Below, piece by piece: positions 49,780 through 61,800 of a DNA stretch of 64,000 nt. Below the pieces are notes generated by a model, which ran no database searches, was not told where the DNA came from, and was given only the letters and a program-made list of their open reading frames with translations. The translations under genes and the position numbers were made by a program. This DNA comes from Nautilus pompilius (taxonomy: Eukaryota > Mollusca > Cephalopoda > Nautilida > Nautilidae): positions 1,077,501 through 1,141,500 of the forward strand of contig JACATO010000691.1 in NCBI GenBank assembly GCA_018389105.1. Direction: 5' to 3'. The number at the start of each line of letters is the position of its first letter. Within the stretch, counting starts at the first letter, position 1.

Positions 49780-49857
49780 ATGACGAACGAAAACAAAAGG
49801 CACTCGCCAGATGGTCAGAACAACAAGAAGACGAACAAGGCGCAGAACGTGGAGATG
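49780..49857 (+). CDS. PSME3: PSME3 exon 1 (proposed start, residues 1-26)
   Basis: [13 protein letters not shown] ... AQNVEM, ending before donor GTGGGT and joining exon 2 in phase 0 as ..[12 protein letters not shown], similar to KLKVDSFRERI in human. The N-terminus is longer and more hydrophilic than the usual about 14 residues. A purine-rich leader (GAAGAAGAAG, A runs) precedes the ATG. An alternative 5' exon ending at 49560 would also be phase 0, so this exon needs transcript support. Confidence 0.65.
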
Positions 49858-52800
49858 GTGGGTATTGGTCATCCTTTCTCGCTAACGCTCTCCCTCCCGC
49901 TTCCAGTTCCTCTATCGATCTCCTTAGCATGCATTTCCCTTTCTCTTTCAGGACCTGCTGCGGTACACCTCCCCTCTCCTCCTCCACGCGACTCCAGCAC
50001 CGCTGATGGTCTCCAGGTCCTCTCCTATGCTATGTAACACCAACCCGCTGGAGATCTGTCCGACACGTAAAACTCTGGTTGATATTATCCCTGCCCCGGC
50101 TGCTATAAGAACACGGGATTGAACTTACTTGTACGGGGGGGGGGACATCTATTCTCACAAGTGATGCTCCGCAACACCCATGCGACATGAAGGGAAGACT
50201 CTCTCTCTCTCTCTCCCCCACCCCCACCCCAGAAATGGCTGGAAATAACAACAACCCGGAACGTTTAGCTCTTTGACATAACACGTGCTTGTGTGAGCTG
50301 AGTCTCGAACCAAATACTACATTCCTAAGGTTTAATGCCTAACCTCTCAAGCAGCTGAATTCTGAAGCGAGTAAACTATACTATTACCTTTGATTCCCTC
50401 AGGACATAGATACTGAACCCTTTCGTTTAACCCGTACCTAGGCTGGCTGGCCACTTTATTAAGACCTGCGTACGCTTTCAGACTTGGGCCTGCCTCACCT
50501 GAGCTGCAGATGCAAATTAAGTTGGCTGTACGATGTCACAGGTGATCCCTGCATCACCATACATGACTCGGACAAGCACATTTGCAGTTAAACGGCTATG
50601 GGGGGGAAAACAAGGACATTGCAGCATTCAAACAATTGCCAAGACTGTTTTTTTGTTTTGTTGTTGCTGTTGCTTTTGTTTGGCTGCTCCGAGACATCAG
50701 TCATTCAAGTTTATTAGCAATGGCAGAAGGTGAAGAAAATTTCTGTTGTGATGGGTGATTGTGGCCGCAAATATGTAGTAACAACAGAAAGACAAAGAAG
50801 GCGACTAGACGGGATAGTCCAACCGTTTTAAAATAGACCGACCGACAGATGCATTTAATACAGGGAAATCCACGTCCATCTACACCCATACCTTGTGAAC
50901 GGCATTGCAAAGAATGGACTATGGCAGTAGGAGATAATTGTCTATCACAATTACCAACATGAAAATATGACTCGTGTGGAGTAAAGAGCACAGACATTGT
51001 GGCGAAAAGTGATGTGGTCTGATGAGTCATGCTTCAGATTTGGAGAAAGCAACAGGAATCACTTGACAACTATTGTGTGGTTCCAACTATTTAGACCTTT
51101 GGTAGTGATAGAGTCATGGTTTGGATCATATTTAGTTGGCGTACCCTGGGCCCCTTGGTCTCTTTTAGGAGGTAGAATGAATGCCAAAGCTTAACACTGC
51201 AACATTTTTAATCATCTGTATCCAGCAAAGCTTCGTGTGTACCCTGATGGTGATGGCTACTTTCAAGACAGAGATGCTTCCATCCATACCTGCATTGTAC
51301 ATTCATGGTTTGAGGAACATGACAGCAATTTCAGGCATCTCCCACAGCTAGCACAATTCTTGTATTCCAATCCAATTGAGTATCTTTGGCATGAACTTGG
51401 AACACACAGCCATCATGATTGTTTGCCTACTTTGCTTCCTGTCTTGTATACGATATTGATGACTGAATGGGGAACTATTCATTAGGACACCTAGCGCTTC
51501 GCGGGTTTAATGCCACATCATGTCATGGCTGCTATTTGGGGAAATGTGGCCAAACTCATTATTAGGCATATATCTTAATAAAGTTTTCTCTTAAGTTTAT
51601 TTCTGAAACTACATTTTACAATTTAGTATTTTGCTTGTAACAGCTTTCTTCCCTTTTTAAATAACTTGTTGAAACCATTTCAGAATATCTGACAGTGATA
51701 ATGCCTTATATTTGAGGAAATTATTACAACTGAATATGCGGATACTGCAAAGAAAAACTCCAACAGTAGCTTTCTATATTGCTTCCTCAATTTTTCCCTG
51801 ATCTGCATCAATGTTAAATAAGATTGAATAAAATGCTATTAATTTACAAATTAGATGTGAATTTGGAGAGAAAAAAATTATGTATTTGAGTATAAAAAAA
51901 CTAGTGGGAAAATGTTTCTTTCATTTGCTATACTAAACATTTTATTGATTGACTGATCTATTTAAAGTTTCCAATGTCCGCTTTATTGGAACAAATGGCA
52001 TTTTAGTAAGTTGGTTTCACGTTCAAATCTAGTCAAAAAAGAAACATTTAATTTATATCAAAACCTAATTCCTACAATTAAGTTAATACTGAGAAAATGT
52101 CACCAATAATAATTCCATTTTAGACTGTGGTAAGAATATAGTAAACAGTGAACATTGTGTTTGGTCCATTATTGTAGTAGATATATATGCTCTGAACTTT
52201 CCTTATTGGTGGTAAGTTTTAGCTTTTTATCATATAGATCTGTATATTTAATATGGCTAAATAATTTTGCTCTCAAAGATGTACAGACTGTTTAATATGT
52301 CCTAAAATTTCCATTTATAAGTTTGCAACAGATGGTGGCCTCAGTTAATTGGAAAAAAACTGGAAACCAGATTGTCACATACCTGCGCAGCAAGTACTTT
52401 ATTGATGGTACTAAATAACTCTTGTTTTATAAACTAACTACATTTATCACATAGTGTTGAAAAGTTTCAGATCTGTTTGCTATAAACTGGCTGTGGTGTC
52501 AGCGATTGTGAATGCATTGTAAACATTACTAAACAGCTACAAAATTTGTCTTATTTTCAGAATCATGGGATTTTTCAGAAAACATCCCTTATAAATCTTG
52601 TGGTATGAATAAGAATACATGTACATTCCTTCTATTTCTGGCCACTGATGGTGACAAGAAATGGCTTCTGCTGGATATATGTCATGTTTAGTCTCTGTGA
52701 CTAACAATCTGTTTCTATTCTTACAGGTCAATGAATTTAAAGAAAGGCTGAAGAGAGAGGTGAGCTTCTGTTTTTATTCAAAAGAAAGCTGTTGCTCTAG

Positions 52801-55800
52801 ACTTCTGAACATTGGCCTATCTTTCCATGATTTTCTCCTTTTCTTGGCCATTTGATTTCGATGAACTGACTGACTGCATTGTATAAAACAATTGCTTCCA
52901 TACTACTCTCTGTAACTCTAATCCACAATTTTCCATTGTGAGTGACCAGTTTTATGAAGAGCAATAGTGGGTGGCATTTTTGTGTAGAATTTTGCTTTTA
53001 GGTGCTATTTTCATTTGTCAAACAAAGCAATAGCTATCACCAATAATGAGGTTCGTTAAAATTTATACAAAAGCATAGTGTGGGCTAACAATTATTCAAC
53101 TTAAGAAGGAATATTGGAAATACGCATTAACAACAAGCTTTCAATATGAACTAAATTTAAAATTTACGTAAATAATTCACTTGATCCATAATTAATGGTG
53201 AGATGTTGCGCTATATGATTCATCAAATATTTAATGGCCTTTTTAGCTGCAAAAGTGCTGAAAAAAACAGATAAGTATTTTTGTGTGGTGAATTCATAAT
53301 TTTGAATGCCAGTGTTTATAGATGAGAAAGAAAAGTTTTTGAGAACTGAACAATGGAGTACTCCACTTGGGATGATAATGATAATTTACCTGATTTTTTT
53401 TTTACAGTACTTGAGCAGTGACAATTTGGAGGCCCTTGAAAGATTTGATAATTTTACCTTATTTTAACTGTATTTTGAACTTTACTGCACAGACTGTGTG
53501 TTTCCAGACAAAGGCTGCTCATAGTTAGGTTTTTCTGTAGGTGGCCTCTGTATAAATTGACATTTCACTCACTCGGCATAAAGTCAGTTTTGTTATTTAT
53601 GAGTTTCTACTGTATTTTTAAAACAGTGGGAATAACAACAACATGACCAACAATTTCTTTGTTATGCAAGGAATGTTTCTTTGTTTTAATTTCTTGAATT
53701 TAGGCCAGAATTTCCACTAATTTTAGGCAGTGGAAGATCAACACTTGCTGCGGCGTATGCTGGAAATAAAAAGAAATGTAGTCCGTTCAGTTTTCTTGTA
53801 AAACTAAGCAGGTTCACGCAAAAGGGAACGTTGAAAGAATTTATTTCCTTGAAACAGGGATGTGACTGTGATGAGTTAGGATGTGTTTACTTATAAGGTT
53901 TAAGCTGACACTAGCCTAATGAGAAAGAATTTTGACTCTGGAAAAATGTTTTTGAACTCTAGTCACCAGAATGTGAAAATAAATTTTGAGAATAATAAAA
54001 TTATATCTTAAAAGTTTCTTAGGGTTTTACTTGTGGCTGGAACTTACTTGACTTAAGGATCATAAGAAAATCTCACCACACTAATCTGCTAGCACCATTG
54101 TACTGCTGGTAGTTGTTTTCCATCTGCCACACTTAACAGTATTGCTCATTGAGTCATATTAATTGACCTTTTAAGTAGTTAAGCTTCATTGGTATGACTA
54201 GACTGCAAGATTTTCTCACATTTCATTAAAACAACTCTTAAATCTTGTATTCACAGTAATTAGAATAAGTACAAACAGTTGTATACATTATTAGTTACAT
54301 GAATGCAATATTATGCTGTAATTTTTGTAAGTAAATCTAGACTGTGATTCATATCTTGTTCTTTTATTTGGGCTAAACCAGAGGTGATTTGGCTAATTAT
54401 TTAACCCTAACTTTGAGAGAGATTTAGAAAAATTCATTATGGATTTCAAAACAACATAACTTTGCTAATTGTAAATATATCTGGATATGTTTGGTATCAA
54501 AATAAAGTTTTAAATTCAGTGTTTAACAATATTTAATTTTGATGTTTGTACTGACTACTGTTGTAAAGGCACAGGTGCAAACAGGTAAAAAATTGGGTAA
54601 AACATGAAATCTGTTTGTCATCTAGAAAAATAAAATATTTCTACAATTTAGTTATTATTAAAACCCCGAGGATGTCCAAATATAACCAAAGTGCCTGTAT
54701 ATAAAGCAAGGTGAATTCTATGTACCAACCAGTCATTGAGCAGAACATTAAAAATAGCTTTACCTGAGACCAATATTCCAGTCTGCAGTATTGAAAAAAG
54801 TCAGTTTGTGTTTCAGAAATATAGGAAATCATGGTAACTGAGTATTTCTTTCTTTCTTCCTAAGGGAGAATATTTAATGGATGAGGTTTTCCCCAAAAAG
54901 ATTGTGGAGCTTGACGAATATTTCCAGGTTGGTTTTAGTTTTTTTTTTGTTTTTTTTTTAAATTTGCCTTTCATTGTTTGTTTTTTTTATAGAGGTGCAA
55001 CTTGGCAACAAGAAAGCTAACAAGTGTCATGGCTTACACAATCCAGTGCCACTAAAAGTGGATTTGTATAAATGTTAGGTCATTTAAAAAAGTGAATCTG
55101 AAATGAAGTTCTAAGTGTTTTCTTTACTACATTTACAGTTTATTGTTCTCCCCAGTCACTATCCATCAATCGAGTGTCGGATATCCACACAGACATCCAT
55201 ATCCCAGTGCCTGACATCAGTCTCTTGTGTGATGAACAGGTAAGTAAAGCCATTTGATGGATTTCAATCCTTTATATATCTACCTGAAAATCTATCACTG
55301 CCTCTCCATCTAAAAAAAAAGTGTATGTCCATACTCTTGGGGAGCATAGTTATTTTCTGCAATTTGTTGCTTTTAATTACCAAAGCATAACACATTCTAA
55401 CAGAAGTGATCATATACATGGGGTCATTTCCAAAGTTTGCAGATTTTGTACTTAGATTGTGATCTCACCTCATGTATTTTCCTCTGTATATAAGTTTACA
55501 GATGTGTCAAAGATGTGCCACCCTCTACTTTGTCTTACTCTGCACTTCACCAGGCCAAAAAGCTGGTTATATGATGTCCTTGTGTATATTATCTTAATTC
55601 TGCATGCAGATCATTTCATAAATGAATAAAAATTTTTTTGCATAGTATCTCCATCTCTCTCTCTCTCTCTCTCAAGATTTTTTTACCCTATACTGCCAGT
55701 TAAGGGTTAAGGAGACAGGTTCTGTGTTCCGTGTACCACAATCAGATAACCCACCTACATCTGTGGAAATTCAACAAGTAGCATCAGAAATCTGACAAAG

Positions 55801-58800
55801 CAATGTCCATAGAGAATGTAGCAGCCATAATGCTGCCAGATCCACTGGTCTTCACCTGAACAAATAATGGAAAACGGTGTGAAGACTGCAGGAAACCACA
55901 TTTTTAGTGTTTTCTGTTACAGTTGTGTTGATTTCAGTAGATCAGAAGAAACCTATTTTTTAAAGTTGAAATGGTGGTTTTGGTGTGGCATCGTATTGCA
56001 TAAGTGGGCTCTGGTAGCAAAATCTCAAACTCTGGGAATGCATTCTGTGACCTCCATGTGTGTGTGTATGCACGCATATGCATGTATGTTAATGTGTGCA
56101 TTAGCTGACTACTTGAAGAAACTTATATTAACCAGGTATAAATAAGATGTTCAATTGCTACTGCCTGAAGAATTCCATTTTCAGTATGTTGTTACTTTTC
56201 AGCAGTTAAGATGATATGTAAAATTATTATTTTCTTTATATCTTAAATGCATTTTTACAAAGTTTCATTAAATGTATTTTGAAAAAGACAACAACCTTGA
56301 CCTTACAAAAGTTAATTTTATCTTAATGAAAAGATGCTGGCAAATTGAAGAAATAGCAGCAAGAGATTAGAGAATTGTGATTTCTGATGTTAGCTTGTAG
56401 AACTGTCTGCCTGGTTGATATAAAATGTGGTAAACCAAAAGCCCCTGTAAGCCATGCTCATTTTCCAGGGTGCAGGATTTTGTGATATTTGAGAATTTCA
56501 TTTGTTTAGCCCAGTACTGAAGATGGTGGAGTTTGTTTTTTTGTTTGTTTCTTTTCTTGACATATATTTACAGTGCTTATATACTGTAATTTCTGGGTTA
56601 TCAGACAATACTCTTTTTTTTTTTTTTTTAACTGGGAAATCTGGGCCTTATCTTATAATCCAAATTGACTTATACGTGGATAAAATTTACATTTCTCAAT
56701 ATTGAAAAAATAAAATGCACTAAATCAGAAAACTTGGCTGTCAAGTTCATGTGAAACTACTTGGCAAACACCGGGGTTTTTTTTTCAGTAGGACTGGTGT
56801 ATATTGTTCATTAAAGTATGCTTAATTATCCAATTGATAACAAGCTGCCACCATCTCGATACATTTTTATCTTAATTGTGAGTATAAAAACCCCCTATTC
56901 ATTTTCAAAATGCTGCCAGTTACATTGTGTAAGGCATAGAATTCACCAAAGAAGAGGGGATATGGCTGCTCATCATAAGTATGGTATCAATGAAAAATGT
57001 GTTGGGGGATGACGGAAGACAGGATGCTCTGTGCACGACAGGCAAATCACAGGTGTACACCTTGATAGAAAAACATTGAGGACAGGTTAGAAGAGTTTAT
57101 ATTATCACAACATGCCATCTGTTGTGGACTTAACACCGTTCAAGTGAGATTAAAAGTGAAACAAATCACAGCTGAGTTGGAAGTGGAGAACTTTGTGGAT
57201 GGTCCATTATGTTTCTACTTTATGTATAGAAAAAGACTGTATATCAGGCTGTGCTCAGCCATATCACAGAAACTGCCTGAAGACTTGAAAGAGAAGTTAG
57301 ATAACTTTTGAAAAATTGTTATGACAAAGATGGAGGAAGATAATATTGAAATGTCAAACATCAACACTGGTGAAGTTCTGTTAACATTTGAAAACTTCGT
57401 AGCGGTCTTTCCCTGAGATTGCTGCTGTCTTCCACTCAGACACTGAAGATGAGGAATTTGAAGGCTTCTCTGAAGCTGAGTTGTGAGTGAGATGGTGCTT
57501 AGTAAGTAATGAAAGAATATAAATTGTGAATTCATTTTCTTTTTCATCTATTATTCTATAAATGTTACATTACTTGAAGGCTATTTCACATATCAACAAA
57601 CGTTATGAAAAATTTAGTTGAAAATCTAAAATTGTAATGTTTTCAGGGAATTTCAAAGTACTTCCCATGATTCAAAACAAGGCAAAAATTTATTTTAGCT
57701 CTGAATTCAGAGGATTTATTCACAAAAGTACTTCACTGATAAATTCAAAAGAGCTCATTAATATTCATGACCATGGAAATGTTACACAGTGTTCTGACCA
57801 GTTTTGGTCAGCTACCTCATCTTATCTGGCTCCGTCTTATTAATGAATGAAGTTAATAAAAATAGGAAATCTAGCCCCTTCGTCTTATAACCCAGAAATT
57901 ACAGTAAATTTTTTACTCAATTTTTCTTTTCTAATCATGATGTATATACATTAAAGAAAAATTCCCCTTATGCCTGTTATGGATGATTTGATTGGTAAAA
58001 GTTCAGACCCAGACCAGTCAAATTAGATTTGTCTCGCCATTAGAGTTGGAAAGGAGAAAAACAACTTCATTTGCATAGGAATGGATTCTCTAAGCTTAGC
58101 TTTTCATTGATCCAATCGATCTGACATGAATTAATGGTTATTCATTCTCAGAGTACATTAAGCCAGCTTATAGCTTGCTATTTTTTTAACAAACTATCAA
58201 AAAATCTATCAAAATTAAAATGTGTATTAATGCTACATAAGGAACAGCCGAGGGCCAAAACGATGTGAAGTACCTTTTCAGTGTCATGTGCACCAATGAT
58301 TTACATTCACATTACATGAAAATGATGGCTCATCATTGGATTTGGGACTTATACTGTAATTGTTTACCTTACAGTGTTTGATTATTAAGTATGACCTCTG
58401 GTAATTGACAATGATACAGGGGCATAGTGCATGTGACTAGGTATTATAGAAACAAACTGCATTGTAATTAACATGGTATATTAAGAATTTCGTTGTACTT
58501 TTAGTTGGTCCACATTGTTATTGAGAAGGGTTTGATATCCAAAATAGTGCTGCTACTTCTCTTTTTTTTTTTTTTTGTCCAAAAGGCATTTGTGTTACTC
58601 TTTTGGTGCAGTATTTCCTCAAAGTTCATTTCTGAATCAATTGTGGAACCTTGTTTTTGCTCAAATTGTTCAAAACATCTTTCAGCCAAGCAAGAAACGA
58701 AGACTGGATTGCCTAGACGAAAACAGTATAGATTTCAACAAGTGTTCTCGTAAGTAAGCCAGCCAGCCAGTGACATTGCTCTCACATAGAAAATGTACCT

Positions 58801-61800
58801 TGCTTACAGGGAGGGGTGGCATATTACTCCGAAAACGTTCGGGCTGTTTGTTGTCTTGTCTTTTTGTACTTTCGGTTTTAGAAGATTCACGTGGTCATGG
58901 CTGCTTAGTTTTCTTGTGTGAATAATTTCCAATTTATTTAAATAACTTGAATTTTATTAGCTTTAGCCATTTTTATTTAATATTTTTTTTTTATTTCATC
59001 ATTTGCCTAGATTGGCTGTCTCATTGTTTGGGCTGAATTATTTGCTTTGCATTATTCCTCTCCTTTTTTTTTTTTTGTGGTTCAGCCGAGAAAACTTAAG
59101 GAAGAGGGGAAAAAAATCATGATTTCTTCTCTTCACTTGTCAGCAAAACCAGTGAAACAAAAACTAGCCTGCTTTCAAGAGGAAGATAGGCCAGCACTTG
59201 CTTGTCATTTCAGTGGCCGTAGAAATTAATGAATTAAGGGGGGCTGGGAATAATTTCCAGAACAGTGTAGCGTGGCCAAGCTAACATGCAGCCTTGGCCA
59301 TCCAGACTGACTGATAGAAGCTTTGTGTGGCTGGTTTTGGTTTACAGGTGATGTACAAGATTTAAAAATTTTCCACTCTTGACTTTCTGTACAGGTTCAC
59401 CCCCCCCCCCCACAGTAATAAACCTTATTGTAAATTTAAATTTAATTTGAATTCAGTAAAATTTAAAAGTGATTAAAGATTCAAAATGTTAATGTGTTCT
59501 TTTCTTATAGTCTTTACAATAAAACAAAACCAATATACAAAAATGTTTATTTTTTTAGTCTCAAAATAAACTCTCTCTTTTTTTTGCCAATATGGAATTC
59601 CAGAGGAATAAATGCAGGGTTACATTAGCTTCAAACTTTGGCAATACTAACTTGTAACATGAAAATCTTAAAGTACCTGTCTTGTATTAAAAATGTCTTA
59701 TTTTAATTTTAGTTCATGATTTAACAAACTGTGACCCTTACCTGTTTGTTTGATGAATTGTATTCCTTGTTAATTACTTACACAATTGTTCCTTGGAAAA
59801 GAAAGTTTTATATGTGATGCCAACATTTAATTATTACACCAGTTGGAGAAGTTTCAACAAATGGAAAAACAGATTTTGGCATTTTGTGTTGTTTCATGTT
59901 TGTTTAGATTCCAACCCATATTCTGGTGGGATAATCACAATTTGACTATGTTTACCTTTTGGCTGCCATATCACGAACTGGGTTTTTATTACTGTGGAAT
60001 GATCTCTGTTTATCTTGTTACAGATCGTGGAACTCCGGTGATGGTCCTTCCTAATGGTGTAGCTCCTAAAAATAAAAGTCTCTTTGTCATCACGGAAAAG
60101 TTGAAGCCAATAATACGAGACCTCATTGATCACACAAACACAGTGAGTTGAGGGGTCACTTGAGATTTCTGCTGCTTAGATGATTTTGTAACGGCAGCAT
60201 CTTGTCACAGAAATATTGAAGAAGTCTGTTGCTGAACCTTTACCTTCAGTAACGGAGTGCTGCTATGTATTGATCGAAACATTTTTATGATGGTTAAAAA
60301 TCTTTTGAGTACAGTCCAGTGAAAGCAACCCTATTTTCAAAAGAGCTTATTATTTTTAAAATGGTATCATAATCTGTGATAGTAACAGAAAATACCAATG
60401 TTAAATAAAATAGAGAAAAAACTTTATTTTAAAACTGTAAGGAACTCTTATTTTTCTTTTTTGTGTGGAATTTCCCTTTTTATATTGACAGTTAAAAATG
60501 TGGATTTCATTCCTAATACCAAAGATAGAAGATGGTAACAACTTTGGTGTCTCTATACAAGTAAGCTATATAACATTAAATTATTTTTGTTTTGAAAGTG
60601 GCCAAGTATCCAGTGTCTGTATCAGAAAAACTTTACAGAAGATAGGTAATCTGCGAAGGGGGGGGGGGACCCATGAGACAGAAACAAAGGAGGAAAAGTA
60701 ATCTTTTGTTCTTTTATGAAGGCGGAATCAAGGAATAAAAGATGGATTGGAACTGATTTGTGACTACAATATAGCTGAGATGACCACTCAGGCTATTAAT
60801 ACTCAGCTTGAGATCTGTAAACTGAATACTCTGAATTAAGACAAAACAATAATTAATCGTGGAAAACAAACTAGAAAAATATCAATAAAAGTTATAAACA
60901 GATCTCTTCCCTTCTCAGTCAAGTGATGGTAGGAAAGGTGTCAGGTGGTGGTGCTGCAGATGGTGGATTTGTAAGAGTTCCTTCAGAGCTGTTCCACTTG
61001 TTTGTGTGTTCATCGGTTTTGGAAAGGAGAACCTGGCTTATCTTGCAGGTGTTGCTTCCTCAGTGATCATTCACCAGCACTACTATTCCAGAGATTTGGT
61101 CTCTTCCCTTCTGGCCACTCTGCATCCTCTTGGACTGACTTTGTAGAACTCTTGTTTATCTAGGCCTTGACTGACATATATCTCAAGTGCCTATCCCCTT
61201 ACAAGCACCACTTTCCACCAGAACATTGGATCTCTCTGTTCACTGGTAGACTGCTCAATCCTTTATGTAACTATCTTGTGGTCTTTTTTTTTTTTTTTAT
61301 TTAGATTTTAGTTTTCCCTTTATTTGACAATTCAATGTGTTTAGTAAGTTTTTTCTTGTCTCTGGACAGGCATCTTGGTATGAACCTTCTACAGGTAGTC
61401 AGAGAATTCCTTGTAAGACTTTGTGAATCTTTGTTCTTCCAAAGATCAGGGATTAGGTAAGAATAGGTTTTGGAAATAGCATTGTAAGTTACCTTTGTGC
61501 GGTCTTTAATCCTAGCCATGTTCAACAGCTGCTTTGGAATGGGTGCACAGTCATACCACCACATTTACCAGTCACCTTGTGACGTACTTTATGAGGCTTT
61601 CCAATCTTGTTTCTCTCAGTAGCCATGTTATGCAGGAATGATGGACAATTTTGTCAAAATGATACCACAGTGAACAGCTGTAACTACTTTGAACTCTCTA
61701 CTACAAGACCGACGTGTCCATTGTTGTCTCCATGATAGCAATGAAAGTCTGAAATCTTGTTCTTTGTCCAACACAAATCATCTGGTTTTGGATGCTTCAT

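Noticed and set aside
61301-61564. 87-codon minus frame as an independent gene
   Set aside because: It is the C-terminal half of the RPS2 retrocopy, with frameshifts upstream and a poly-A tail.
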